From Gammaproteobacteria bacterium (GTDB taxonomy: Bacteria > Pseudomonadota > Gammaproteobacteria > HK1), in NCBI GenBank assembly GCA_022824305.1, contig JAJEAD010000020.1, positions 62,001 to 126,000 on the forward strand: 64,000 nt of DNA. Direction: 5' to 3'. Below the pieces are notes generated by a model. The model did no database searches and was not told where the DNA came from. It was given only the letters and a program-made list of their open reading frames with translations. Within the stretch, counting starts at the first letter, position 1. Each line of letters opens with the position of its first letter. Made by a program: the position numbers and the translations under genes. Below are positions 8,577 through 17,672 of the stretch, piece after piece.

Positions 8577-9821
8577 ATGACCGGCTGGAACATCTTTCGT
8601 GCCGACTGGCAGGGCGTCCTGAAGGACGGCTGGCGCAGCCCGCAGGTTCTGCTGCTCGTCCTCGCCGCCGCGATCCCGCTCGCCTTCGAGCCGTGGATGG
8701 CGCTCATCAACAACTTCGCGGTCGAGAAGGTCGCCTTCACCGGGCTCGAACGCGGCATCCTGGAGTCGGTTCGCGAGATTCCGGGCTTTCTCGCGTTCAC
8801 CGTGGTGTACCTGCTGCTCATCTGGCGGCAGCAGACTTTCGCCATCCTCGCCCTCACCGTAATGGGACTCGGGGTGGCGCTGACCGGCTTCCTGCCCTGG
8901 GTGTGGGGCCTCTACTTCACCACCCTGCTGATGTCCGTGGGGTTCCACTACCTCGCCACCATGGAGCAGTCGCTCTCCATGCAGTGGACGAGCAAGGAGG
9001 AGCTGCCCCTGGTGATGGGCCGCATGGCGGCGGCGGCCGCGGCGGCCTCCCTCTTCGCCTACGGCCTCGTGTATCTCGCCTTCGAGTTCTTCGAGGCGCC
9101 GTACTGGATCGTGTACCTGGTGGCGGGAGCCGTCACCATGGGGCTCGGCCTGTTCTGCTGGATCTGCTTTCCCCGCTTCCCGGCCGAGCACTTCCAGTCG
9201 ATGAAGATCGTGCTGCGCCGGCGCTACGGGCTCTACTACGCGCTGGAGTTCATGTCCGGCGGGCGGCGCCAGATCTTCGTCGGCTTCGCCGCCTTTCTCA
9301 TGGTCGCGGAGTTCGGCTACCGTCCGGAGGCGGTGGTGGCGCTCTTCGCCCTCAACCACGTCATCGCGATATGGCTCGCGCCGCGGGTCGGCCGCCTCAT
9401 CATGCGCTGGGGCGAGCGCCCGGCGCTGATCCTGGAGTACGTCGGCCTCGTCGGCATCTTCGTCGCCTACGCCTTCGTCGAGACCGGCTGGCTGGCCGCG
9501 GTGCTCTACATCCTCGATCACCTCTTCTTCGCGCTCGCCATCGCGATAAAGAGCTACTTCCGCAAGATCGCCGACCCCGCCGACATCTCGTCGACGGCCG
9601 GGGTGTCCTTCACCATCAACCACATCGCGGCGGTCACGATGCCGTGGATGCTCGGCCTCATCTGGGTCGCGGACGAGTCGGGACGCAGCGCGGTGTTTCT
9701 CGTCGGAGCCGCGATGGCCGCGGTCTCGCTCGGACTCAGCCTGCTGGTGCCTTCCCGCCCCGCCCCGGGCCGCGAGACCACGCTCTGGCGCCGCCGGATC
9801 GCCCACCAGCCCGCCGGCTGA
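8577..9821 (+). CDS. MFS-type membrane transporter
   Basis: A protein of 414 residues with about 12 hydrophobic segments and short loops, including YLLLIWRQQTFAILALTVMG and the late VSFTINHIAAVTMPWMLGL. It looks like a major facilitator or related carrier; the substrate cannot be inferred. The ATG at 8577 is preceded by GGAG. It is the only plus-strand gene in the iron block and converges on fbpC with a 29-bp gap. Longer upstream frames contain no membrane segment and were not used. Confidence 0.75.
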   Translation: MTGWNIFRADWQGVLKDGWRSPQVLLLVLAAAIPLAFEPWMALINNFAVEKVAFTGLERGILESVREIPGFLAFTVVYLLLIWRQQTFAILALTVMGLGVALTGFLPWVWGLYFTTLLMSVGFHYLATMEQSLSMQWTSKEELPLVMGRMAAAAAAASLFAYGLVYLAFEFFEAPYWIVYLVAGAVTMGLGLFCWICFPRFPAEHFQSMKIVLRRRYGLYYALEFMSGGRRQIFVGFAAFLMVAEFGYRPEAVVALFALNHVIAIWLAPRVGRLIMRWGERPALILEYVGLVGIFVAYAFVETGWLAAVLYILDHLFFALAIAIKSYFRKIADPADISSTAGVSFTINHIAAVTMPWMLGLIWVADESGRSAVFLVGAAMAAVSLGLSLLVPSRPAPGRETTLWRRRIAHQPAG

Positions 9822-9850
9822 TCGCGCGGAACGCGGGCACTCCGGCCAGG

Positions 9851-10906
9851 CTATCGCGGGTAGACGAAGGCGCGGCCTGCGCGCACCGCGAGGCGAAGCT
9901 CTGAACCCTCGCCGGGCAGCACGACGCCCGGAACGCGGACCTGGATCTCCCGAGCGATGCCGTCACCGCCCGCGCGGAGGCGAAGCTCGCTCTGCAGCCC
10001 GAGGGTTCGCGCCGACCGGACCCGGCCCGTGACCGAGGATCGGCTCTCTTCCCCTCCCTCGAGGACCGCGACGTCGTTCGCGCGCACCATCACCAGCACC
10101 GCGCTCCCGTCCTCGAATCCGCCGGCGGCCACCGGGCCGAGCGGGGTTGCCACCCGGCGCGAGCGCACCACTCCCTCGAACTCGTTGACCGGACCGAAGA
10201 GGCGGGCGACGAAGGGGTCGCGAGGCCGCTCGAATATCTCGATCGGCGCCGCGTCCTGCACGAGTCGTCCCCGGTGGAGCACGACAATGCGGTCGGCGAG
10301 GAACATCGCTTCCTCCGGGTCGTGAGTCACCATCAGGGTGGAGGCCTCCGTTCCCTCGAGGCGGCGCAGCGTCTCCATTCGAATCTGCTGCCGGAGGTGT
10401 TCGTCGAGCCCGGAAAAGGGCTCGTCGAGCAGGAGCACCCGGGGCCGGGGAGCGAGCGCGCGCAGCAATGCGATGCGCTGCTGCTGGCCGCCCGACAGGG
10501 TGTGCGGATAGCGGTCCGCATACTCCTCGAGCTCCATCTCCCCGAGCACCTCCCGCACCCACGTGGCGCGACGAGAATCGCTCCTCGCCAGCCCGAACGC
10601 GACGTTCTCGCGCACCGTGAGATGCGGGAAGAGCGCGTAGTCCTGGAACATGAGCCCCACTCCGCGAGACTCCGGCGGCACCTGCTGCGCCTTGCCGCCT
10701 TCCGCCACGATGCGCCCGCCGATGCGAATCCGGCCCGCCTGCAAGGGCTCCAGTCCGGCCGCGAGGCGCAGCACCGTGGTCTTGCCGCACCCCGAGGGGC
10801 CGAGCAGGCAGACGATCTCGCCCGGCTCCACCGCGAAGCCGAGGTCGCGCACCGCCCAACCGGAGTCGTAGCGGTGCGAAACCTCTTCCAGCAGGAGTCC
10901 CGGCAT
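9851..10906 (-). CDS. fbpC: iron(III) ABC transporter, ATP-binding subunit
   Basis: A protein of 351 residues with Walker A GPSGCGKT (36-43), Q-loop MFQDYALFPH, signature LSGGQQQR, Walker B LLLDEP and a switch histidine in VTHDPEEAM. A C-terminal regulatory domain of about 110 residues follows, as in FbpC-type ATPases. It powers uptake of ferric iron with the permease FbpB and binding protein FbpA, encoded upstream on the same strand 76 bp and 2 kb away. The DPEEAMFLADR stretch is typical of ferric and polyamine-type importers. Confidence 0.9.
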   Translation of the reverse strand: MPGLLLEEVSHRYDSGWAVRDLGFAVEPGEIVCLLGPSGCGKTTVLRLAAGLEPLQAGRIRIGGRIVAEGGKAQQVPPESRGVGLMFQDYALFPHLTVRENVAFGLARSDSRRATWVREVLGEMELEEYADRYPHTLSGGQQQRIALLRALAPRPRVLLLDEPFSGLDEHLRQQIRMETLRRLEGTEASTLMVTHDPEEAMFLADRIVVLHRGRLVQDAAPIEIFERPRDPFVARLFGPVNEFEGVVRSRRVATPLGPVAAGGFEDGSAVLVMVRANDVAVLEGGEESRSSVTGRVRSARTLGLQSELRLRAGGDGIAREIQVRVPGVVLPGEGSELRLAVRAGRAFVYPR

Positions 10907-10982
10907 GGCAGGCGGGATTATGCACCGCGCTCCGCCCGCGCACAGGCACGGGCTTCACACCACCACCGGACCCGATGCCGGC

Positions 10983-12743
10983 CTAAACCGCGCCGGCCGG
11001 CGGCGCCCGCGCCACGGCGGCGGCGTGACCCGGCCGCGAGCGTCCGATGCCGACGCTGAGCAGCAGCACCGGGATCACCCCGGCGGCCACGATGGTCAGC
11101 GCGCCGAGCGCGCATTCCTCCAGCAGCTCGTCGGACGCGTACTGGTACACGAAGGTCGCGAGCGTCTCGAAGTTGAAGGGGCGAAGGATCAGGGTGAGGG
11201 GCAGTTCCTTCATGGTATCGACGAACACGAGCAGGGCGGCGGCGATCACGCTCGGCCGCACCAGCGGCAGGTGTATGCGCCACAGGGTTGCGGCCGGCCC
11301 GTGTCCCAGGGTGCGCGCCGCCCCTTCCATCGAAGGCGTGACCTTGGAGAAGCTCGCGTCGATCGGTCGGTACCCGAGCGCCATGAAACGGGCCACGTAG
11401 CCGATCACCAGGGCGGCCGCGCTGCCGCTGAGCAACAGCCCCAGGGGAAGACCGAACCATCGCCGGCTGAACGCGTCGATGGCGTTGTCGAAAAGGCCCA
11501 GCGGCACCATGATCCCGACCGCGAGGACCGCGCCGGGCACCGCGTAGCCGAGGGTGGCCGCTTCCGCCGCTCCCCGAATCTTCGGATCGCGGGAAACCCG
11601 GACTCCGTAGGCGATGAGCGTCCCCAGGGCCGCGGTGCACAGGGCCGCCCAGGCCGCGAGCTTGAGACTGTTCCAGAGGTAGCCGGGGAAGGCGTAGTCG
11701 GACAGCGTGACCGCGTAGAAGTCGAGCGCGTAGCTCGCGAGCACCGCGCCGGGCAGCACGAATCCGAGCAGCACCGGCAGCGCGCACCACGCGGCGGCGG
11801 CGAGCCCCAGCCCGCGCCCGAGCGGATACTCGGGCAGCGCCCGTACCCGGGTGCTGGTGGCCCAGAAGCGCTTGCGCCGCCTTCCTGCGCGCTCCACCAG
11901 GACGAGCCCGAACGTGAACACCACCAGCAGCGCGGCGAGCTGCGCCGCGCCGGTGATGCTGTTCATGTTGAGCCAGACGTCGAATATGCCCGCGGTGAAG
12001 GTCGGCACCGCGAAGAACTCCACCGTGCCGAACTCGTTCAGAGTCTCCATGAGGGCCAGCGCCACACCCACCGCGATGGCGGGCCGCGCCATCGGCACCG
12101 CAACCCGGAGGAAGCTCCGCAGCGGTCCCTGGCCGAGGGTGCGGCTTGCCTCGAAGAGACAGAAGCACTGCTCGACGAAAGCGGCCCGGGCGAGCAGGTA
12201 GACGTAGGGGTAGAGCACGAGGGAGAGCACCAGCGTCGCGCCTCCCAGGGATCGGATCTCGGGGAACCAGTAGTCGGCGGCGGACTCCCAGCCGAAGAGG
12301 GCCCGCAAGGCGCGCTGCAGGGCGCCCGCGTACTCGAGCTGGTCGGTGACCACGAAGGCGAGCACGTAGCTCGGCACCGCGAGCGGCAGAAGCAGGGCGA
12401 AGGACAGAATGCGGCGTCCGGGAAAGCGGTACATGGTGACGAGCCACGCGGTGCTCGTCCCGATGAGAATGGTCCCCAGCCCCACCCCCAGCATCAGCCA
12501 CAGGGTGTTCGAGGCGTAGACCGGGAGGACGGTGGAGAGGAGGTGGGCCCAGATTCCGTCGTCGGGCCCTACCGCGGTGGCGATCACGGTGCCGACGGGA
12601 AGCGCCACGAAGCCGCACAGCGCGAGGGTGAGCAGCGTCCACCGGTCCCAGCGCAGAGGTGCCGCGACTCTCGCCGAAGCGAAAGGCAGAGCGAGGGGCC
12701 GGTTCACCGCGTCACCCGCGCGCAGCGGCCCGGAAAGGGGCAC
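10983..12743 (-). CDS. fbpB: iron(III) ABC transporter permease
   Basis: A large two-part permease of 586 residues with about 12 membrane segments in two homologous halves, as expected for FbpB/SfuB. Each half carries the cytoplasmic EAA-type loop that docks with the ATPase (EASRTLGQGP in the first, EGAARTLGHGP in the second). It lies between fbpA and fbpC. The start at 12743 is an ATG; a GTG 12 codons later is also possible. The product is an inner-membrane protein. Confidence 0.9.
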   Translation of the reverse strand: MPLSGPLRAGDAVNRPLALPFASARVAAPLRWDRWTLLTLALCGFVALPVGTVIATAVGPDDGIWAHLLSTVLPVYASNTLWLMLGVGLGTILIGTSTAWLVTMYRFPGRRILSFALLLPLAVPSYVLAFVVTDQLEYAGALQRALRALFGWESAADYWFPEIRSLGGATLVLSLVLYPYVYLLARAAFVEQCFCLFEASRTLGQGPLRSFLRVAVPMARPAIAVGVALALMETLNEFGTVEFFAVPTFTAGIFDVWLNMNSITGAAQLAALLVVFTFGLVLVERAGRRRKRFWATSTRVRALPEYPLGRGLGLAAAAWCALPVLLGFVLPGAVLASYALDFYAVTLSDYAFPGYLWNSLKLAAWAALCTAALGTLIAYGVRVSRDPKIRGAAEAATLGYAVPGAVLAVGIMVPLGLFDNAIDAFSRRWFGLPLGLLLSGSAAALVIGYVARFMALGYRPIDASFSKVTPSMEGAARTLGHGPAATLWRIHLPLVRPSVIAAALLVFVDTMKELPLTLILRPFNFETLATFVYQYASDELLEECALGALTIVAAGVIPVLLLSVGIGRSRPGHAAAVARAPPAGAV

Positions 12744-12858
12744 GCGCCGGCCCGCCCGCGTCCCATCCGGAGCGCACCCGCTCCGGAGATTCCTTCCCCC
12801 GTGCCTCCGCTTCCCGGCTCAGGCACTGAATCGTGACCCTTCTCCGGAGAGCGAGGCG

Positions 12859-12891
12859 ATCGCCGCCGTCCGCGATCCGGGCGGCGGCGAT
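12859..12891. repeat. inverted repeat between fbpA and fbpB
   Basis: ATCGCCGCCG (12859-12868) and CGGCGGCGAT (12882-12891) form a 10-bp stem 17 bp past the fbpA stop. A hairpin here could protect the binding-protein message and lower permease expression. Two other ABC operons in the window have the same arrangement. Confidence 0.55.
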
Positions 12892-12907
12892 ATCGTTCCG
12901 TCGGCGA

Positions 12908-13939
12908 TCATGCGCCCTCGTCGAAGCGCACCCGGTCCACCATCTGGGTTGCCGCCTTGCGGTGGCGGGCGATGTCTTCCAGGCTCAGGGTGTCGGCCAT
13001 GAAGTCTCCCCACTCCGCCAGCATGGGGTGCAGGGCCACCCCGGCGCGCACCGGGTACTCGAAGTTGTCCTGCGCGTACATGTTCTGGGCGCCCTCGCCG
13101 GCGAGGAACTCGATCAGGCGCACCGCCGCGTCCTTGTTCTTGCCGGTCCTGATCACCCCCGCGCCGGAGATGTTCACGTGCTGGCCACGGTCATCCTGGT
13201 TGAGGAACACGACCCGGACCACCTTCGCCCATTCCTTCTGTTCGGGCTTTTCTTCGTTCGTGGCCATCTTGCCCATGTAGTAGTGGTTGGAGATCGCGAT
13301 GTCGCAGACACCTTCGTAGATCGCCTTCGCCTGCGCCCGGTCGTTGCCCTGGGGCTTGCGGGCGAGGTTCGCCTTCACTCCGCTCAGCCACGCTTCGGCG
13401 TTCTCTTCACCCTCGTGGGCGATGACCGAGGCGATGAGCGCCACGTTGTAGCCATGCTTGCCCGAGCGGGTGCAGACCTTCCCCTGGAGCTCGGGATCGG
13501 CGAGGTCCGCAAGGCTCTGCACGGTGCCGGCGGCCACGCGATCCTTGTGCGCCAGGACCACCCGGGCGCGGGTGGTGAGCCCGAACCACAGGCCGTCGGG
13601 ATGCCGCAGATGGGCGGGGATGTGGGTCGTCAGGACTTCGGACTGGACCGGCTCGAGGAGATCCTCCTGGAGCAGAGCGTCGAGTCGTCCGATGTCCACG
13701 GTGAGCACCGCGTCGGCGGGGTTGTTCTCGCCCGCCGCCTTGATCTTCTCGACCATGCCCTTCTTCGCGTAGACGACGTTGACCTCGATGCCCGTCTCTT
13801 CGGTGAACGCGTCGAGCAAGGGCTGGATGAGGAAGGGCTGGCGATACGAGTAGAGGTTGACTTCGTCGCCGCCGGCCAGGGCCTCGCCGCTTGCCAGCAC
13901 GGCGCCGAGCAGGGCAACGGACAGAATTCTCCGGAACAT
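12908..13939 (-). CDS. fbpA: ferric iron-binding periplasmic protein
   Basis: A protein of 343 residues with a clean signal peptide (MFRRILSVALLGAVLASGEALA). The mature start GDEVNLYSYRQPFLIQPLLD and the tyrosine pair in ISNHYYMGKM are typical of FbpA/FutA-type ferric-binding proteins, where tyrosines ligate Fe(III). The start at 13939 has GGGAGA upstream. A 19-bp Fur-like palindrome lies 39 bp upstream, and fur is the next gene on the same strand. It delivers iron to FbpBC. Confidence 0.9.
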   Translation of the reverse strand: MFRRILSVALLGAVLASGEALAGGDEVNLYSYRQPFLIQPLLDAFTEETGIEVNVVYAKKGMVEKIKAAGENNPADAVLTVDIGRLDALLQEDLLEPVQSEVLTTHIPAHLRHPDGLWFGLTTRARVVLAHKDRVAAGTVQSLADLADPELQGKVCTRSGKHGYNVALIASVIAHEGEENAEAWLSGVKANLARKPQGNDRAQAKAIYEGVCDIAISNHYYMGKMATNEEKPEQKEWAKVVRVVFLNQDDRGQHVNISGAGVIRTGKNKDAAVRLIEFLAGEGAQNMYAQDNFEYPVRAGVALHPMLAEWGDFMADTLSLEDIARHRKAATQMVDRVRFDEGA

Positions 13940-13977
13940 GTCTATCTCCCATTGCGGACAGGTGCTTGGGCAACGCA

Positions 13978-13996
13978 AATGCGACTTTTTCGCATT
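13978..13996. promoter_or_regulatory. Fur box upstream of fbpA
   Basis: AATGCGACTTTTTCGCATT, read on the fbpA strand as AATGCGAAAAAGTCGCATT, is a 19-bp palindrome with perfect 7-bp arms. It shares the pattern AATGmGA-N5-TCGCATT with the site upstream of the DUF2325 operon. It overlaps the expected promoter position of fbpA. Confidence 0.75.
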
Positions 13997-13997
13997 C

Positions 13998-14023
13998 GCA
14001 TTACCGGGAGACGAAGGTAATGC
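13998..14023. repeat. second inverted repeat in the fbpA promoter region
   Basis: GCATTACC (13998-14005) and GGTAATGC (14016-14023) are perfect 8-bp inverted arms with a 10-bp spacer, beginning two bases beyond the Fur box. The half-site GCATT is shared with the Fur box. It could be an extended Fur array or a second regulator site. Confidence 0.45.
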
Positions 14024-14221
14024 AAACGATTCTTGTTTGTAAAGGGATATCGCAAGGGAAACGACAAGTCAATGGCGCCTGGCCGCCATCGCCCTGACGG
14101 GACACCCTCTCAGCGTCCGACGGCTCCCCCGTTCCGGAAAGGGCGAGGGCGCCCCCGTTCGACGGGAACCGGGGTCAGCGCCGCCGAGCCGGTCCCCCGA
14201 GCAACGCCGGGCGCTCCGGGC

Positions 14222-14677
14222 TCAGTCCGCTTCGCGCTTCGGGCACTCGATACGCCGGCAGTGGCCGTGGAGCACCAGGGAGTGATCGGCGAGCTCGAAG
14301 CCGTGCTGCTCCGCGATCTCGGTCTGGCGACGTTCTATCGTGGCGTCGATGAACTCGACGACCTCGCCGCAGTCGGCGCACACGATGTGATCGTGGTGCT
14401 CGCCGGAGTCGAGCTCGAAGACCGCGTGGCCTTCCGCGAAGTTGTGGCGGATGACGAGCCCCGCCGCCTCGAACTGCGTGAGCACCCGGTAGATCGTCGC
14501 AAGCCCCACGTCGTCCCCGGAGGCGAGCAGCGCCCGGTAGACATCCTCCGCGCTCATGTGGAGATCCGCGTGCTGCTCGAGCACGGAGAGGATCTTGAGC
14601 CTCGGCAGGGTCGCCTTGAGGCCGGCCTTCTTGAGCTCCGCACGATCGGAAAGGAGGGGGGTGGTCAAGGCGCTCAC
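14222..14677 (-). CDS. fur: ferric uptake regulator Fur
   Basis: A protein of 151 residues, the usual length. It has an N-terminal winged helix (LKKAGLKATLPRLKILSVLE, then VGLATIYRVLTQFEAAGLV), the HHDH metal motif (94-97), the zinc cysteines C100/C103 and a second pair C140/C145. With Fe(II) bound, Fur represses iron-uptake genes, and both iron operons here carry matching operators. The start is a GTG. The location directly upstream of fbpA, separated by 282 bp that hold the operator, suggests separate transcripts. Confidence 0.95.
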   Translation of the reverse strand: MSALTTPLLSDRAELKKAGLKATLPRLKILSVLEQHADLHMSAEDVYRALLASGDDVGLATIYRVLTQFEAAGLVIRHNFAEGHAVFELDSGEHHDHIVCADCGEVVEFIDATIERRQTEIAEQHGFELADHSLVLHGHCRRIECPKREAD

Positions 14678-14834
14678 CGACGGTTCCGGGTGGCGGGGGA
14701 TGCGCGCGGGGGACGCGCTGCATCCCCGGCAAGATACACCTTTCCGCAGGGGCCATCCACCGCGCGCTCGCCGCGGGTGCGGTCGGTCCGGCCCGAGGTG
14801 TACCGAGGAGTGCGTTCCGGTCCGTGCGCCGCGC

Positions 14835-16370
14835 TCATCCGCGCGCGCGGGCCGGCCGCCGGTACCGGAAGAGCAGGATCATCGGGACCATGGCGGCGAG
14901 CGCAAGCGAGACGATCAGAAAGCAGTCGTTGTAGGCGATCATCGCGGCCTGCCGGGAGACCGCGCCTTCGAGCGCCGCGAGGCCGCTGGTCTCGGAGAGC
15001 GACCACGGCCCGGAGAGGTGCGCGCCGTGGAGCGCCTCGCGCAATGGAGAAATGTGCTCGGCGAGCACGCTGTGGTTGATCTGGCTGAGCCGCGCCTGCG
15101 CCCCGACGATGGCCGCGGTGCCGATGGCGCTGCCGACGTCGAAGTTGAGGTAGAAGAACGCGAAGCCCTGGTCCTGCACCCGGCCCTTGAGGCGAGAAAG
15201 GGTCAGGGAGTTGAGCGGAGTGAAGATGGGACCCGCCGCGAGCCCGTGCAGGAAGCTCGTCCACATCACGTCCCAGGGCCGCACGTCGACCGTCCACTGC
15301 GACATGGACCAGGTGGCGTAGGCGCTGATCGCGAGACCGAAGAGCAGGATCAGCCGCGGATCGCCGCGCCCGCGGATGATGCTCACCGCAATGAGCCCCA
15401 GCATCGATCCAACGCCCCGGAACAGCATCAGGTATCCGGTGTCCGCGGCGGAGTAGCCGGCCACCTGCTGGAGCATGAGCGGAAGCAGGAGCACGGGAAG
15501 GAACATCACCCCGCCCACCACGAAGGAGAACACCTGGCCGGTCACGAAGTCCGGGTTGACGAAGAGCCGGCGGCTGAATAAGGGCCGCCGTGACCCCATC
15601 GAATGCACGACGAAGACGTAGAGCCCGACGACCGCGACCGCCGCCTCGATCACGATCTCCGTGGACTCGAACCAGTCGAGGCGTTCTCCGCGCGCCAGCA
15701 TGAGCTGCAGAAAGCTCACGCCGACGATGAGTCCGAGGAAGCCGGCCCACGGCATCGGTCGTTCGTTCTTCGGGGCGTGGGGCACCAGGACCCAGGATGC
15801 GGCGAGGACGGCGGCGCTCACCGGAATCGGCAGGTAGAAGATCCACGGCCAGCCGAACTCCTCCACGATGATGCCGGCGGCGGCGGGCGCGAAGACGTTG
15901 GCGCTCACGAAGCCGAGCGCCCACAGCGCGGTCGCCTGCACGTAGCGCTCCTTGGGGAAGGCGTTGACCGCGATGATCTGCCCGAGCGGCAGGAGCGCCG
16001 CCCCGAAGAGGCCCTGCACGAAGCGCCACGCCACCTCCTGCTCCAGGGTGGTCGCGGCGCCGCAGCCGACGAGGGTGACCATGTAGCCCACGATCGCCCA
16101 CAGGAAGACCGGCCGGCGCCCGAAACGGTCGCTCACCCAGCCGATGGAGGCGGTCATCGCGGCGCTGCCGATGATGAACGAGATCATCACCCACGCGATC
16201 TGATCCGTGGTGGCCGAGAAGCGCCCCTGCATGTGGGGCAAGGCCACCGTCACCGAGTTCCAGGTGAACGCGTAGACCGCGGTCGCGAAGGTTGCGCACA
16301 GGACGGTGAAGACCTGCCGGGGCGAAAGCGGCGTCACGCCATGCACCCCCGACACGACGGCATCCGACAC
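14835..16370 (-). CDS. DHA2-family MFS drug:H+ antiporter (EmrB-like)
   Basis: A protein of 511 residues with about 14 membrane segments, the length and segment count of the DHA2 family. The family motif appears as GWVSDRFGRRPVFLW after TM2, with WRFVQGLFGAALLPLGQ in the next helices. Such pumps export drugs or metabolites using the proton gradient, often with an EmrA-type adaptor, which is not seen nearby. It is divergent from the TauD-type gene, with 122 bp between starts. Confidence 0.9.
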   Translation of the reverse strand: MSDAVVSGVHGVTPLSPRQVFTVLCATFATAVYAFTWNSVTVALPHMQGRFSATTDQIAWVMISFIIGSAAMTASIGWVSDRFGRRPVFLWAIVGYMVTLVGCGAATTLEQEVAWRFVQGLFGAALLPLGQIIAVNAFPKERYVQATALWALGFVSANVFAPAAAGIIVEEFGWPWIFYLPIPVSAAVLAASWVLVPHAPKNERPMPWAGFLGLIVGVSFLQLMLARGERLDWFESTEIVIEAAVAVVGLYVFVVHSMGSRRPLFSRRLFVNPDFVTGQVFSFVVGGVMFLPVLLLPLMLQQVAGYSAADTGYLMLFRGVGSMLGLIAVSIIRGRGDPRLILLFGLAISAYATWSMSQWTVDVRPWDVMWTSFLHGLAAGPIFTPLNSLTLSRLKGRVQDQGFAFFYLNFDVGSAIGTAAIVGAQARLSQINHSVLAEHISPLREALHGAHLSGPWSLSETSGLAALEGAVSRQAAMIAYNDCFLIVSLALAAMVPMILLFRYRRPARARG

Positions 16371-16492
16371 AGCGGCGGCGCGGGCGTCTTCGTCATTTCA
16401 TGCCATACTCGTCTGGACACGTCGGGGCGCCATTCTCACCGATACGGGAGCCATGGCCGCCTCGATGCAGGCCCTCCACGATCGGGCGCACC

Positions 16493-17572
16493 ATGATTGA
16501 ACACCTTATCGATCATCCCTCCGCGTGGACCGGCGCCTCGGTCCGCGGCAAGGAGGCGTTCGCCTTCGACCTCGGGCCCTGGCACCTTGCCGCCTTCGGT
16601 CGGGCCATCGAGAGCGTGCGGGCCCGGGGGCTCGATCTCGACGATGTCGGGCGCGGCGACTTTCCCCTCGACGCGATCGCCGAAGACGTCGTCGCCGTCA
16701 AGCGCTCGCTCGACCATGGTCACGGCATCGTGGTGGTGCGCGGTTTCCCGGTCGGGGAGTGGGCGCCGGAAGACGTCGAGCTCATGTACTGGGGGTTCGG
16801 CTGCCATCTCGGCACCGCCGCGAGCCAGAGCGTGATGGGCGACCGTCTCGGCCACGTGACGGACGTGAGCGACGTCGACCCCAACGCGCGCGCCTACCGC
16901 AGCCGGCGAGAGCTGTCCCTGCACAACGACTTCGGAAACTACCACGGCATGCTCTCGCTCAGTGTCGCGCGGCGCGGCGGCGAGAGCCGCTTCGCCTCGT
17001 CCCTCGCCGTCCACAACGCGATGCTGGCCGAGGCGCCGCAGCACCTGCTCCGCCTGTACCGCGGCTGGCCGCTCTACCGTCTCGGCGAGGAAGCGGAGGG
17101 CGAGCTGCCCTACACCCCGCACCGGGTGCCGGTGTACTCGGAGTGCGAGGGATGGCTGAGCTGCCGCTACATGCGCGGCTTCATCGAGGCGGGCGCCACC
17201 CTGCAGGGCCACCCCCTCGAAGCGCCCGACGTGGCGGCGCTCGACTGCTTTGACCGGATCGCCCATCGGGACGAGGTGATGGTCGAGTTTCTCCTCGAGC
17301 CCGGGGAGGCGGCCTTCTACAACAACCTCGTGGTCATGCACGCGCGAGCCGCCTTCGAGAACGGCCCTTCGCCGGACGCGCAGCGACACCTGCTCAGGCT
17401 GTGGCTCTACGCCGAAGACGCACGCCCGGTGGTGCCGGAAATCGAGGTGTTCGACTCCCCGGGAATTCCTCCCCAGCCCGGACGCAGCCCCTCCGGCGAG
17501 GGCGAGCTCCTGAAGCGCCTGGGCGCAAAGGGGTTTTCCAAGGCCGAGATCGGCTCGGGTCCGAGCGCCTGA
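16493..17572 (+). CDS. TauD/TfdA-family Fe(II)/2-oxoglutarate dioxygenase
   Basis: A protein of 359 residues. The facial triad is visible as HND in SLHNDFGNYHG (H144, D146) and a distal histidine in NLVVMHARAAFEN, followed by an arginine in QRHLLRLWLYA that would hold 2-oxoglutarate. The family hydroxylates substrates such as taurine, herbicides or trimethylamine derivatives; the substrate here is unknown. The ATG at 16493 was chosen because earlier in-frame codons are not family-like. Confidence 0.85.
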   Translation: MIEHLIDHPSAWTGASVRGKEAFAFDLGPWHLAAFGRAIESVRARGLDLDDVGRGDFPLDAIAEDVVAVKRSLDHGHGIVVVRGFPVGEWAPEDVELMYWGFGCHLGTAASQSVMGDRLGHVTDVSDVDPNARAYRSRRELSLHNDFGNYHGMLSLSVARRGGESRFASSLAVHNAMLAEAPQHLLRLYRGWPLYRLGEEAEGELPYTPHRVPVYSECEGWLSCRYMRGFIEAGATLQGHPLEAPDVAALDCFDRIAHRDEVMVEFLLEPGEAAFYNNLVVMHARAAFENGPSPDAQRHLLRLWLYAEDARPVVPEIEVFDSPGIPPQPGRSPSGEGELLKRLGAKGFSKAEIGSGPSA

Positions 17573-17672
17573 GCCCCCCGCAGCAGAGATCACCCGGCGA
17601 ACAAGGCTGGCGGACGGCAACGGGAATCGGGGAAATGCCCGTTTCGGGTGCGACTGCCACTGGAGGCTCCAA

